From assembly GCA_009843505.1 (NCBI GenBank), contig VYDI01000047.1, positions 1 to 64,000 of the forward strand: a stretch of 64,000 nt of DNA, given 5' to 3'. Below, piece by piece: positions 8,032-17,615 of this stretch. This DNA is from Holophagales bacterium. Its GTDB lineage: Bacteria; Acidobacteriota; Thermoanaerobaculia; Multivoradales; Multivoraceae. The position numbers and the translations under genes were made by a program. How positions within the stretch are numbered: position 1 is the first letter of the stretch; each line of letters begins with the position of its first letter. The notes under the pieces are model-generated. The model worked only from the letters and a program-made list of their open reading frames with translations, made no database searches and was not told the origin of the DNA.

Positions 8032-9108
8032 ATGCGGTTCCTCTTCAAGACCCACTACAACCAGGACATCGACCACCTCAAGCACGGTGGCGACCGGTTC
8101 TGGTACGGCCTGCTCCTGGTGCTCGTCGCCGCGGCGCCAGCGGCGCTCGGCACCTTCTATCTGGGCGAGCTCAACCTGGTGATGATCTACGCCATCGCCG
8201 GCGTCGGTCTGATGCTGCTCGTGGGCTACACCGGCCAGGTGAGCCTGGGCCACGCGGCGTTCCTGGCGATCGGCGCCTATACCCACTCGCTCCTGCTGGG
8301 CGCCGGTCTGCCGTTCCTCCTGTCGATCGTCGCGGCGGTTCTGGTCTCGGCGCTCGTCGGCGCCGGCGTGGGGTGGATCGCGCTCCGGATGACCGGCATC
8401 TATCTCGCCATCGCCACCCTGGCCTTCGCCATGCTCACCGAGCAGACGATCTCGCGCGCGGAGTGGCTCACCGGGGGCTTTCGCGGCCTCGCCGTTCCGC
8501 AGGCGAGCCTCTTCGGGATGCCGCTCACGCAGGGCTGGCAGCACTACTACGTGACGCTCACGCTCCTCGTCGTGACCCTCCTCGCGGCGCTCAACATCCT
8601 GCGGTCCTCGACGGGAAGGGCCATGGTCGCCATCCGTGACTCGGAGATCTCGGCGGAGAGCGTCGGCATCAACCTGGCCGTCTACAAGACCCTCGCTTTC
8701 GCTCTGAGCGCCGGCATCACCGGCCTCGCCGGCGCTCTCTTCGCGCATCGCCTCGGCTACCTCTCGCCCGACGCCTTCACGTTCCTCATCTCGCTGCAAC
8801 TCCTCCTGATGGTCGTGGTCGGTGGGGTCGGCTCGATGCGCGGCGTCATCTACGGCGCGCTCTTCATCGGCTTCCTGCCTCAACTCCTCGCGATCGCCCG
8901 CGACACGCTGCCGCCGCAGATCGCTCAGGCTCCCGGACTCGAGCCGGGCATCTTCGGCCTCATCCTCGTGCTGGTGATCCTCTTCGAGCCCCAGGGCATC
9001 TTCGGCCGCTGGCTCAAGATCAAGAGCTACTTCCAGTTGTTCCCGCTCTATCGCCGGGCGACGCACCGGCGCCAGAAGACCTACCTGCGCACGGAGCGAC
9101 TGAGGTGA
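8032..9108 (+). CDS. livM: Branched-chain-type ABC transporter permease LivM
   Basis: The second inner-membrane permease subunit, 358 residues. It has the family signature G-Q-V-S-L-G-H-A-A-F-L-A-I-G-A-Y (around residue 70), L-R-M-T-G-I-Y-L-A-I-A-T-L-A-F, and G-G-V-G-S-M-R-G-V-I-Y-G-A near the C-terminus, with roughly ten membrane helices. The start is the ATG at 8032, 17 nt after livH. The frame is open further upstream, but that part lies on top of livH. The C-terminus is extended and basic (R-R-A-T-H-R-R-Q-K). It overlaps livG by 4 nt (GTGA), so the two are probably translationally coupled. Confidence 0.92.
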   Translation: MRFLFKTHYNQDIDHLKHGGDRFWYGLLLVLVAAAPAALGTFYLGELNLVMIYAIAGVGLMLLVGYTGQVSLGHAAFLAIGAYTHSLLLGAGLPFLLSIVAAVLVSALVGAGVGWIALRMTGIYLAIATLAFAMLTEQTISRAEWLTGGFRGLAVPQASLFGMPLTQGWQHYYVTLTLLVVTLLAALNILRSSTGRAMVAIRDSEISAESVGINLAVYKTLAFALSAGITGLAGALFAHRLGYLSPDAFTFLISLQLLLMVVVGGVGSMRGVIYGALFIGFLPQLLAIARDTLPPQIAQAPGLEPGIFGLILVLVILFEPQGIFGRWLKIKSYFQLFPLYRRATHRRQKTYLRTERLR

Positions 9109-9866
9109 GCTACCTCGCCGTCGAGGACCTGTCGATCAGCTTCGGGGGCATTCGTGCCGTCGACGACGTGAGCTTCGACGTCGAGGAGGGCGAGGTGTTC
9201 GCCATCATCGGACCGAACGGAGCCGGCAAGACGACGCTCTTCAACCTGGTGAGCGGCATCTACTTCCCCGACGCCGGGAGTGTTCGGTTCGCGGGCCGCG
9301 ACATCACCTCGCTGCCGGCGCATCGCATCGCGCCGCTCGGCCTCGCGCGCACCTTCCAGAACATCGAGCTCTTCGAGCACGCCACCGTTCTGCAGAACCT
9401 TCTCATCGGCCGTCATGTCCACCGGCGCTCGACGGCGCTGTCCCATCTCCTGTTCCTCCCCGCGGTGAGGCGGGAGGAGCTCGAGCACCGGCGCCGCGTG
9501 GAAGACGTCATCGACCTCCTCGAGCTCGCCCACTACCGGGAGCAGAGGATCGCGAACCTGCCCTACGGGGTGCGCAAGGTCGTGGAGGTGGGCCGCGCGC
9601 TCTGCCTGGAGCCGAAGCTGCTGCTCCTCGACGAGCCGACTTCCGGGCTGAACCCCGAGGAGAGCGAGGACATGGGATTCTGGATCGAGGACATCAACCG
9701 CGACCTCGGCGTCACGGTCGTCATGGTGGCGCACGACATGGGTCTCGTGAGCCGGGTGGCGGGGCGGGTGCTCGCCCTCAACGAAGGTCGTGTGATCGCG
9801 GAGGGCAGCCCCGCGGACGTGCAGAAGAACCCCGCCGTCGTCGACGCCTATCTGGGAGCGGACTAG
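9105..9866 (+). CDS. livG: Branched-chain-type ABC transporter ATPase LivG
   Basis: A 253-residue cytoplasmic ATPase subunit. The Walker A motif G-P-N-G-A-G-K-T-T is at residues 36-44 and Walker B L-L-L-L-D-E-P-T-S-G-L-N-P near residue 170. The ABC signature is degenerate (L-P-Y-G-V-R-K), as is usual for LivG, and an H-loop occurs in M-V-A-H-D-M. The GTG start overlaps the livM stop. It pairs with LivF to energise uptake through LivHM. Confidence 0.95.
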   Translation: MSYLAVEDLSISFGGIRAVDDVSFDVEEGEVFAIIGPNGAGKTTLFNLVSGIYFPDAGSVRFAGRDITSLPAHRIAPLGLARTFQNIELFEHATVLQNLLIGRHVHRRSTALSHLLFLPAVRREELEHRRRVEDVIDLLELAHYREQRIANLPYGVRKVVEVGRALCLEPKLLLLDEPTSGLNPEESEDMGFWIEDINRDLGVTVVMVAHDMGLVSRVAGRVLALNEGRVIAEGSPADVQKNPAVVDAYLGAD

Positions 9867-10631
9867 GTGCTGCTCGAGCTCAAGAACGTCGAGACCTACT
9901 ACGGTCCGATCATGGCGATCCGCGGCGTCAGCCTCGCGGTGCCCGAAGGCCGAATCGTCGCCGTTCTGGGCGCCAACGGCGCGGGCAAGACGACCATCCT
10001 CCGTACGATCTCCGGCGTGATGGATCCCCAGAAGGGCGGGATCGTCTTCGCCGGCGAGGACATCGCGCGCCGCGACCCGGACGCCGTCATGCGCCTCGGC
10101 CTGAGCCACGTGCCGGAGGGCCGGGAGGTCTTTCCCTTCCTCTCGGTGAGCGAGAACCTCCGAATGGGCGCCTTCACTCGCCGCGACCGCGCCCGCATCG
10201 CCGACGATCTCGAGCGCGTCTACGACTACTTCCCGGCACTCGCCGATCGGGCCTCGCAACAGGCGAGCCAGCTCTCCGGCGGCGAGCAGCAGATGCTCGC
10301 CATCGGCCGTGCCCTGATGGCGCATCCGAGGATGCTGCTGCTCGACGAGCCGTCGCTCGGGCTGTCTCCGATCCTGGTCCACCAGATCTTCGAGATCATC
10401 AACCGCATCAACGAGGAGCAGGGCATGACGATCCTCGTCGTCGAGCAGAACGCCCACGTCGCGCTGCGACACTCGCACTACGGCTACGTGCTCGAGAACG
10501 GACGGGTGGTCATGGACGACACGTGCGAGAAGCTCGAGAGCTCGCCGGACATTCAGGAGTTCTATCTCGGCATGAAGGACCAGATGCCGAGGGGGGTCCG
10601 CCGGTGGAAGAAGCGCAAGACCTGGAGGTGA
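9867..10631 (+). CDS. livF: Branched-chain-type ABC transporter ATPase LivF
   Basis: The second ATPase, 254 residues. Walker A G-A-N-G-A-G-K-T-T lies at residues 35-43, signature L-S-G-G-E-Q-Q near 136, Walker B M-L-L-L-D-E-P-S-L-G-L-S-P, and an H-loop-like V-V-E-Q-N. The GTG start directly follows the livG stop with no gap. Compared with a standard LivF it carries an extra basic C-terminal tail (R-R-W-K-K-R-K-T-W-R). Confidence 0.95.
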   Translation: MLLELKNVETYYGPIMAIRGVSLAVPEGRIVAVLGANGAGKTTILRTISGVMDPQKGGIVFAGEDIARRDPDAVMRLGLSHVPEGREVFPFLSVSENLRMGAFTRRDRARIADDLERVYDYFPALADRASQQASQLSGGEQQMLAIGRALMAHPRMLLLDEPSLGLSPILVHQIFEIINRINEEQGMTILVVEQNAHVALRHSHYGYVLENGRVVMDDTCEKLESSPDIQEFYLGMKDQMPRGVRRWKKRKTWR

Positions 10632-10633
10632 GC

Positions 10634-12529
10634 ATGGGCGGCCCCGAATCGAACCCCGATCTCGTGCGTGAGACGCGCACGGCCGACGACGGCCGCGAGC
10701 TCGTGTTCTGGCGCGACACCAGCTTCGCCGGCACCGTGCCGACGATGTTCTGGAGCCGCGTCGAGAAGTACGGCGACCGCACAGCACTGCGGGAGAAGGA
10801 CTTCGGCATCTGGCAGGACGTCTCCTGGCGCACCTTCGGCGAGAAGGCGCGCCATACGGGGCTGGCGCTGCGGTCGCTCGGCTTCGGCAGGGGCGACGTC
10901 GCCTGCATCCTCTCCAACACGATCACCGAGTGGATGTTCGCCGACATGGGGGTGCTCGGCGTCGGCGGCGTGTGCGCGGGGATCTACCCGACGGATGCGG
11001 CCGAGCAGGTGGACTACCTGGTCAACGACTCGGGCTGCAAGGTGATGTTCGTCGAAGACGAGGAGCAGCTCGACAAGGTGCTCGAGGTGCGTGAGAAGTG
11101 CCCGACGCTCGAGCAGATCGTCATCTTTGACATGGAGGGCCTGCGGGACTTCGAAGATCCGCGGGCCATGAGCTATGACGACCTGCTCGCGCTCGGACGC
11201 GAACAGGACGAGCTCCACCCCGAGGCCTGGGCCGAGTGCCTCGAGCTGGCGAAGCCCGAGGACCTCGCGATCCTCGTCTACACCTCCGGCACCACCGGGC
11301 CTCCGAAGGGGGCGATGATCAGCCACCACAACCTCGTGTTCCAGTGCGTCAACGCCCCGCACGTCCTCTCGCAGAACGAGGACGACGAGCGCATGGCCTT
11401 CCTGCCGCTGTGCCACATCGCTGAGCGGATCTTCGTCTACGGTTCGCTCTACACCGGCACGAAGCTCAACTTCGTCGAGAATCCGGAAACGGTGCCCGAG
11501 AACGCTCAGGAGATCCAGCCGACGCTGTTCTTTTCGGTGCCGCGCGTGTGGGAGAAGTTCTACTCGGCCATCAGCATCGCCCTCTCCGACGCCACCTCCT
11601 TGCAGAAATGGGCGTACGGGAAGGCGATCGGGATCGGGTTCAAGCGGGCGGACAAACGCCTCGAGGGCGAGAAGCCGGGGGCGGTCCTGGAGCTCGCCTA
11701 CCGCCTCGGCGATGCGCTCGTGCTGCGCAACATTCGCAAGTTCCTGGGCCTCGACCGCTGTCGCTGGATCGGCACCGGAGCCGCGCCGATCTCACCCGAT
11801 CTGATCCGCTGGTATCTCGCACTCGGCATCGACATGGTGGAGGGCTACGGCCAGACCGAGAACACCGGCATCGCCTCCATCCTGGAGCCGGGCGAGATCA
11901 GGCCCGGCACCGTCGGCCGCTCCGTTCCCTACGGCGAGATCAGGATCTCCGGGGAGGGCGAGATCCTGATCCGCGGAGAGTTCGTCTTCATGGGTTACCT
12001 CAACCAGCCGGAGAAGACGGCCGAGACGATTCGTGACGGGTGGCTCCACACCGGCGACGTCGGCGAGATCGACGAGGACGGCTTTCTCAAGATCACCGAC
12101 CGGATGAAGGACATCATCATCACGGCCGGCGGCAAGAACATCACGCCGAGTGAGATCGAGAACCAGCTCAAGTTCTCGCCCTACATTGCCGACGCGGTGG
12201 TGATTGGCGACAAGCGCAAGTTCCTGACGTGTCTCGTGATGATCGACCACGACAACGTCGTCAAGTACGCTCAGGATCATCACGTGCCCTTCACCAACTA
12301 CCAGAGCCTGTGTGCCGCGGAGGAGATCGTCGAGTTGATCCAGGCTGAGGTGGAGGCGGTCAACGCGAAGTTCGCGCGCGTCGAGCAGGTGAAGAAGTTC
12401 CGCCTCATCGACCAGGAGCTGACCCCCGAGGACGACGAGCTCACGCCGACGATGAAGCTCAAACGCAAGTTCGTGAACGAGAAGTACCGACCCCTGATCG
12501 ATTCGATGTACGGAGGACAGCAGGCATGA
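10634..12529 (+). CDS. AMP-dependent long-chain acyl-CoA synthetase
   Basis: A 631-residue member of the ANL adenylate-forming superfamily, FAA1/FadD15-like. It would activate a carboxylic acid with ATP and CoA. The P-loop-like Y-T-S-G-T-T-G-P-P-K-G-A is near residue 215, G-Y-G-Q-T-E-N near 403, G-W-L-H-T-G-D near 469, and K-D-I-I-I-T-A-G-G-K-N-I after it. The ATG at 10634 has GGAGG 5 nt upstream. The alternative GTG at 10628 would overlap livF by 4 nt. Its place between livF and livK suggests the transporter substrate is a carboxylic acid, aliphatic or aromatic, that is activated on entry, rather than an amino acid. That reading is inference. Confidence 0.92.
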   Translation: MGGPESNPDLVRETRTADDGRELVFWRDTSFAGTVPTMFWSRVEKYGDRTALREKDFGIWQDVSWRTFGEKARHTGLALRSLGFGRGDVACILSNTITEWMFADMGVLGVGGVCAGIYPTDAAEQVDYLVNDSGCKVMFVEDEEQLDKVLEVREKCPTLEQIVIFDMEGLRDFEDPRAMSYDDLLALGREQDELHPEAWAECLELAKPEDLAILVYTSGTTGPPKGAMISHHNLVFQCVNAPHVLSQNEDDERMAFLPLCHIAERIFVYGSLYTGTKLNFVENPETVPENAQEIQPTLFFSVPRVWEKFYSAISIALSDATSLQKWAYGKAIGIGFKRADKRLEGEKPGAVLELAYRLGDALVLRNIRKFLGLDRCRWIGTGAAPISPDLIRWYLALGIDMVEGYGQTENTGIASILEPGEIRPGTVGRSVPYGEIRISGEGEILIRGEFVFMGYLNQPEKTAETIRDGWLHTGDVGEIDEDGFLKITDRMKDIIITAGGKNITPSEIENQLKFSPYIADAVVIGDKRKFLTCLVMIDHDNVVKYAQDHHVPFTNYQSLCAAEEIVELIQAEVEAVNAKFARVEQVKKFRLIDQELTPEDDELTPTMKLKRKFVNEKYRPLIDSMYGGQQA

Positions 12530-13704
12530 CCGATAGACACCGTTCCCTCACCGTTGCTTGCTTGTTGCTTGGCGCCGTCCTGGCGGGATGCGGAAGCTCC
12601 GATCCCGAAACCTCGGAAACGGCCGGGGAGATCGTGCTCGGCACCTACACCGACCTGTCCGGTCCGGCCGCGGCCATCGGTGTCGGCAGCATCAACGCGG
12701 CGCGAATGATCTTCGATGCCGTGAACGAGGAAGGCGGCATCCACGGCCGCCAGATCCGCTTCGTCGTCGAGGACAATCAGTACCAGGTGCCTCGCGCGGT
12801 CCAGGCGGCCAACAAGCTGATCCACCGCGACCGGATCTTCGCCATGGTGGGCGCCCTCGGGACGCCGATGAACAACGCCGTCATGACCAGCCAGTTCGAG
12901 GCGGGCGTTCCGAACATCTTCCCGCTCTCTGGCGCGCGTTCGATGGCGGAACCGCTGCATCGGCTGAAGTTCGCCGGCATCTCCACCTACTACGACCAGA
13001 TGCGCGCCGCCATCAGGTACTTCGTCGAGGAGAGGGGCAAGGAGCGCATCTGCACGATGACCCAGGACACCGACTACGGAACGGAGATGACCGACGCAGC
13101 GAACGATCAGCTCGGCGAGATGGGCCGGGAGGTCATCGACTCGACCGCCCACAGGCCTCTCGACACCGACTTCAGCGCGGCGATCCTCAAGCTTCGGCAG
13201 GCCGACTGCGATCTGATCGTGCTCGGAACGATCATCGGCGACACGATCCTGGCGATCTCGGCGGCACGGGGGATCGACTGGGACGTCGACTTCGTCGGCC
13301 CGATCGCGGCGTTCGAGTCCGAGGTCGCGGAGGCGGAGGGCGGTGTGACCAATGGCTTCTACGCGATGACGTCGTTCGAGTTTCCTTACGCCGATCATCC
13401 CAGTCAGGAGGTCCGCGACTTCCTCGCCGATTACGAGGAACGCTACGGCCAGGAGCCCAACACCGGCTCGCTCCTGGGCTGGTTGGTCGCCGACTTCACG
13501 GTCAGGGCTCTACGCGACGCCGGGCCGGACCTCACGGTCGATTCGCTGGTCGCCGCGATCGAGTCGATCGACGACTACCAGGACATCTTCGGTGGCCCGG
13601 TCCTGAGCTTCGGGCCGGAGAAGCGTGTCGGCTCGGACGAGTCGTTCCTCGCTGAGGTACAGGACGGACGCTGGGTGCGCGTCACGGAGAACCTGTCCTA
13701 CTGA
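12526..13704 (+). CDS. LivK-type substrate-binding lipoprotein
   Basis: A 392-residue periplasmic-binding-protein-like domain of the branched-chain amino acid type (Peripla_BP_6), the ligand receptor of the transporter. The N-terminus is a lipoprotein signal with lipobox L-A-G-C (Cys near residue 22) followed by a polar linker. G-T-Y-T-D-L-S-G-P-A-A opens the first lobe and D-N-Q-Y-Q-V-P-R-A-V is typical of the family. It overlaps the synthetase gene by 4 nt (ATGA) and closes the operon. Confidence 0.93.
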   Translation: MTDRHRSLTVACLLLGAVLAGCGSSDPETSETAGEIVLGTYTDLSGPAAAIGVGSINAARMIFDAVNEEGGIHGRQIRFVVEDNQYQVPRAVQAANKLIHRDRIFAMVGALGTPMNNAVMTSQFEAGVPNIFPLSGARSMAEPLHRLKFAGISTYYDQMRAAIRYFVEERGKERICTMTQDTDYGTEMTDAANDQLGEMGREVIDSTAHRPLDTDFSAAILKLRQADCDLIVLGTIIGDTILAISAARGIDWDVDFVGPIAAFESEVAEAEGGVTNGFYAMTSFEFPYADHPSQEVRDFLADYEERYGQEPNTGSLLGWLVADFTVRALRDAGPDLTVDSLVAAIESIDDYQDIFGGPVLSFGPEKRVGSDESFLAEVQDGRWVRVTENLSY

Positions 13705-13733
13705 CGCGGGGGTAACCGTTGCAGAGGCGTCGA

Positions 13734-15596
13734 ATGACGAGGTGTGCGCGTAGCGGCGTCTGGCTGACAGCTCTTCTTCTCGTGTCTCTCGGTTGTGCGG
13801 ATGAACCTGCCGAGGTCCCGGCTCGAGCCAGCGAAGGGGCCGCTTCGGTGGAGCAGAGATCATCGACTCGAAACGCCTACTTCGGCGACCTGCACGTCCA
13901 CACCAAGTACTCCTTCGACGCCTACATCTACGGCACCCGAAACGATCCGGACGACGCCTACAGGTTCGCCAGGGGAGAAGCGCTGACCCACCCAGCCGGA
14001 ATCGAAATGCGCCTGAAGGCGCCGCTCGACTTCCTCGCGGTTGCCGACCATGCCACCTACCTGGGCATGTTCGAGCAGATGGACAACCCCGATTCCGACG
14101 TTGGCCGACATCCGCTGTCGATCGCACTCCGAAGCGCCGAAACGCCCGACGATCGCACCGCCGTTTTCCGGGAAGTAATGCCGCGTCAGAGAGGCTATGT
14201 CGATTCGGACGACCTGCTCGATCTCGGCATCGTAGCGAGCGCATGGCGGGAGATCATCGCCGCCGCTGAGCGCCACAACGATCCAGGCACTTTCACCACC
14301 CTCATCGCCTACGAGTTCACTGCCAGCGGTCCCACAGGGGAGAACCTGCATCGAAACGTGATCTTCCGTGGCTCGAACGTGCCGAACATTCCTTTCAGTC
14401 GCATTGACGCCAGGAACAACCCGGAGAAGCTGTGGGACTGGATGGACCGGCAGCGCGAACAGGGCATCGAGTCTCTGGCGATCCCCCACAACTCCAACGG
14501 TTCAGACGGATGGATGTTCCGGTTGACCGATAGAGAAGGCAATGCTCTCGACCAGGCCGGCGCCGAGCAGCGGATGCGAAACGAGCCGCTGGTCGAGGTA
14601 ACCCAGGTCAAGGGCACCTCTGACACGCATCCGCTCCTGTCTCCGAACGACGAGTGGGCTGACTTCGGGATCATCGAAGGGACCATCGGCAATGACTCTC
14701 AGAGCAGGCCCCAGGGCAGCTACGTACGCGATGCCTACCTGAACGGCCTGGCCATGGAAGAGGAGCAGGGCTTCAATCCCTTTCGCTTCGGCCTCATCGG
14801 CTCCTCGGATACCCACAATGCAGCCGGGTCGTTTCGGGAAGAGGATTACTGGAGCAAGGCCGGCCTGTTGGACATCACACCGGAGCAGCGAGGGTCGGTT
14901 CCCCGGGCCGAAACCGGCGAGTACGGCGACGGGTCCAGCCAGTACTGGGGCGCCTCGGGTCTGGCCGGAGTGTGGGCCGAATCGAACACCAGGGAGGACA
15001 TCTTTCGCGCCTTGCAGCGGAAGGAGACCTTTGGCACTACCGGCCCTCGCATGCGGGTCCGCTTCTTCGCCGGCTACGACCTCGACGAGACGACGCTGGC
15101 TGGATCGGACAGGCTCACCAGGGCCTACGCCGGCGGCGTCCCCATGGGAGGAGACCTGATAGCCGATGGCGAGCCACGGGCTCCGCGCTTTCTGCTGTGG
15201 GCGACCAGGGATCCCACCGCCGCTCCCCTTGCTCGATTACAGGTGATCAAGGGATGGACGGCGGACGGCGCGAAGCATGAGCGGGTCTACGACGCAGCCT
15301 GCTCCGAAGGCTCGACTCCGGACGACACCCATCGCTGCCCCGACAACGGGGCCAGGGTCGATCTGAGCACCTGCGCGACGACGGAAGGCCGAGGTGCTTC
15401 AGAACTCGAGGCGTTGTGGCAGGACCCGGACTTCGATCCTGGCCAACGCGCCTTCTACTACGTTCGCGTGCTGCAGAATCCGACCTGCCGCTGGTCGACG
15501 TGGGACGCGATCCGGGCGGGAACGGCGCCGAAGCCCGGCCTGCCTCCCACCATCCAGGAGCGTGCCTGGTCGTCGCCCATCTGGTACGTCCCCTAG
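13734..15596 (+). CDS. DUF3604 lipoprotein, PHP-like metal-binding
   Basis: A 620-residue exported protein. The start at ATG 13734 gives a clean lipoprotein signal (L-L-L-V-S-L-G-C). A TTG at 13719 is the alternative. The mature protein opens with N-A-Y-F-G-D-L-H-V-H-T-K-Y-S-F-D. Its H-x-H resembles the first metal site of PHP-type phosphoesterases, and I-G-S-S-D-T-H-N and D-F-L-A-V-A-D-H occur later. Together these are the hallmarks of DUF3604. The family is widespread in marine and sponge-associated bacteria and its function is unproven. The gene lies 29 nt after livK on the same strand and may be co-transcribed. Confidence 0.85.
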   Translation: MTRCARSGVWLTALLLVSLGCADEPAEVPARASEGAASVEQRSSTRNAYFGDLHVHTKYSFDAYIYGTRNDPDDAYRFARGEALTHPAGIEMRLKAPLDFLAVADHATYLGMFEQMDNPDSDVGRHPLSIALRSAETPDDRTAVFREVMPRQRGYVDSDDLLDLGIVASAWREIIAAAERHNDPGTFTTLIAYEFTASGPTGENLHRNVIFRGSNVPNIPFSRIDARNNPEKLWDWMDRQREQGIESLAIPHNSNGSDGWMFRLTDREGNALDQAGAEQRMRNEPLVEVTQVKGTSDTHPLLSPNDEWADFGIIEGTIGNDSQSRPQGSYVRDAYLNGLAMEEEQGFNPFRFGLIGSSDTHNAAGSFREEDYWSKAGLLDITPEQRGSVPRAETGEYGDGSSQYWGASGLAGVWAESNTREDIFRALQRKETFGTTGPRMRVRFFAGYDLDETTLAGSDRLTRAYAGGVPMGGDLIADGEPRAPRFLLWATRDPTAAPLARLQVIKGWTADGAKHERVYDAACSEGSTPDDTHRCPDNGARVDLSTCATTEGRGASELEALWQDPDFDPGQRAFYYVRVLQNPTCRWSTWDAIRAGTAPKPGLPPTIQERAWSSPIWYVP

Positions 15597-15613
15597 GAGC
15601 CTGCGCGACAGAA

Positions 15614-15663
15614 ACTGGGTGCGCCGGCGTCCCCGCCGGCATCCGGCGCGAAGCGCCGGCTTC
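15614..15663 (+). repeat. Palindromic repeat copy 3 between convergent genes
   Basis: ACTGGGTGCGCCGGCG, loop TCCC, CGCCGGC, then a second hairpin CCGGCGC-GAA-GCGCCGG and CTTCTGG. It fills the 88-nt gap between the convergent ends of the DUF3604 gene and the PQQ/cytochrome gene. It could act as a bidirectional transcription end, but there is no T-run. Confidence 0.85.
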
Positions 15664-15684
15664 TGGACCTTCTGCCGCGCTAGC

Positions 15685-17595
15685 CTATTCGAGTCCGAAC
15701 GCCAGCAGCACGTTGCCCGTCCCTGACGCGTAGCCCGACCCCGTGAACAGCATGCCGTCGACGACGGTTGGCCCCGGACCGTTCAGCATGCCGCCCCTGG
15801 CCGGCACATCGTTGACGGTCTCGAACTCCTGGGCCGTGTCGTACTCCCAGATGACGCGGCCGTCGGCGGTCGAGTACGCGCGAAGCATGCCGTCCATCGC
15901 GCCGGCGAAGACCACGCCCGGGATCGCCGTCGCCGCCGCGTCCTGCCCGGAGCCGCACCGTTGCGGGGAGGAGTCGGGACAGTTGGCCGCCGGCGTTGGC
16001 GTGTGCCACGCCAGCTCGCCCGTCTCCACGCGAATCGCGGCCAGGCCGCCCTTCGACCGCGACGGCGCAGCGATTCCGCGGTGCTCCGACGGTTGGTACA
16101 GGAGGGGGAAGTAGGCCAGCCGCCCGTCGGTGGCGCCACCAAACGTGATGTTCGCGCGCTTCTCCGTGTCCGCGCCCGCGTAGAGTTCCCACAGCACCGC
16201 CCCCTCGTGGTCAGGGTCGAGCGCATAGACCCGGCCGTTCTGCTGCCCGACGACGAGAATCGTCCGCCGGTCCGGCAGCATGTGAAGCATGACCGCCACC
16301 ACATCGACATCGACGTTTTCGGCAACTTTCTCGGGGTCGGGGCAGTTGAGGTTCGCGATGCGCTGGGGATCCGCTCGCTTGGGATCCCTCGGGCGGCCTT
16401 GCACATCGATCCGGCCGGGACACCTGCTGAGGTAGGCATCCAGGGCCGTCAACTGGTTCAGCCACAGCCGCTTCCCGGTCTCGAGATCGAAGGCGATGAC
16501 GGCGTCGGTGTCACTGGCCGCGGGCGCGGTGTAGCCGTTTCCACTACCGATGTACAAGGCCCCTCGAGCAGCATCGATGACCGGCGCGCCCCAGACCGCC
16601 CCCCCGGCCGGGGCCCACTGTTGAGTGCCCTGCGCGTTCTTCATCGTGGGCCTGGGTTCTTCGGCAATCGCGTAGCTCTTCCAGATCTGCTCGCCGGTGT
16701 TCGCGTCATACGCCACCACGCTGCCCCGGAATGTGCAGCACTCGTACCAGAGGTGGCGGCCTGCCAGTTCTTCGAGTGAGGAAACGGGCACGTAGAGCCG
16801 GCCGGCGTGAAGTCTGGGGGCGGCGGTGATGCGCGCGATCGGATGAGTGTCGGCGCGTTGCGTCCACAGCAGCTCACCGGTTTCGGCATTGACGGCATAG
16901 ACGTTCGCCCTGGCGTCCCCGAAGTACGCGGCGTAGCGCGCCGTCCCCGCGCCGGTGACGGGTCCAATGGTGACGGAGGAGCGGACAACCCATCGCGATT
17001 CGAACGACCAGTAGACACAGCCGGTCGCCGCATCCAACGAGTAGACATAGCCCGTGTCGGATCCCGCGTAGAGCCTTCCCCCCACGACCGTCGGCGAACC
17101 AGCGGCGGCCCTGACCCCGCCCGGGTATCCGAATGCCCACTTCAACGTCAGGCGCGGCACCTGGTCCGGGGTCAACCCGGCTGCCGTGGCCGGCTGGAAG
17201 CGCGAGTTGCCAACATCCGGGCTCCAGCCGTTCCACCCCGCGCCGGCGAACGGGTCGCCGAATGGTTCGCTCGGACACGGATTGGGCATCGATGCGGCAT
17301 CCCCACCGGCCGTCCCAAGCGCGCGGCCCGCGGCCCACTGAGCCACCTCTCGCCTCTCCTCGTCGGTCAGTCCGGGCACCTCCACCGACATCGTGCCTGT
17401 CGTCAGCGACTCGAGCACCCGCTCGGGGGTGAACTGCCGCAACGCCTCCCGATCCGGGGCTTGGGAGCCGGGCTCCGGGTTTCCATGACAGGGTGCGCAG
17501 TGCTCCTCGAATAATGAGCCGCCTGGCTGGGCCCATCCAGTCACGGGCGTCAGGATCACAGCCATCATCAACGAAGGACGCAGGAGTCTCGGCAT
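15685..17595 (-). CDS. Secreted cytochrome c-PQQ dehydrogenase (polyvinyl-alcohol dehydrogenase-like)
   Basis: A 636-residue periplasmic protein. It has a signal peptide (residues 1-22), then a short cytochrome c domain with heme motif C33-A-P-C-H37 and likely axial Met in G-T-M-S-V-E-V, then a PQQ-type beta-propeller from about residue 110. Propeller blades are marked by repeated x-D-A-x-T-G-x-x-x-W elements (for example Y-S-L-D-A-A-T-G-C-V-Y-W and F-D-L-E-T-G-K-R-L-W). A fused cytochrome c plus PQQ propeller is the layout of polyvinyl-alcohol dehydrogenase (cytochrome). The true substrate may be another secondary alcohol. The next gene upstream, 20 nt away on the same strand, is a second PQQ dehydrogenase, so the pair is probably an operon. 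Confidence 0.85.
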   Translation of the reverse strand: MPRLLRPSLMMAVILTPVTGWAQPGGSLFEEHCAPCHGNPEPGSQAPDREALRQFTPERVLESLTTGTMSVEVPGLTDEERREVAQWAAGRALGTAGGDAASMPNPCPSEPFGDPFAGAGWNGWSPDVGNSRFQPATAAGLTPDQVPRLTLKWAFGYPGGVRAAAGSPTVVGGRLYAGSDTGYVYSLDAATGCVYWSFESRWVVRSSVTIGPVTGAGTARYAAYFGDARANVYAVNAETGELLWTQRADTHPIARITAAPRLHAGRLYVPVSSLEELAGRHLWYECCTFRGSVVAYDANTGEQIWKSYAIAEEPRPTMKNAQGTQQWAPAGGAVWGAPVIDAARGALYIGSGNGYTAPAASDTDAVIAFDLETGKRLWLNQLTALDAYLSRCPGRIDVQGRPRDPKRADPQRIANLNCPDPEKVAENVDVDVVAVMLHMLPDRRTILVVGQQNGRVYALDPDHEGAVLWELYAGADTEKRANITFGGATDGRLAYFPLLYQPSEHRGIAAPSRSKGGLAAIRVETGELAWHTPTPAANCPDSSPQRCGSGQDAAATAIPGVVFAGAMDGMLRAYSTADGRVIWEYDTAQEFETVNDVPARGGMLNGPGPTVVDGMLFTGSGYASGTGNVLLAFGLE

Positions 17596-17615
17596 GGCGG
17601 TGTCCTCCGACCAGC

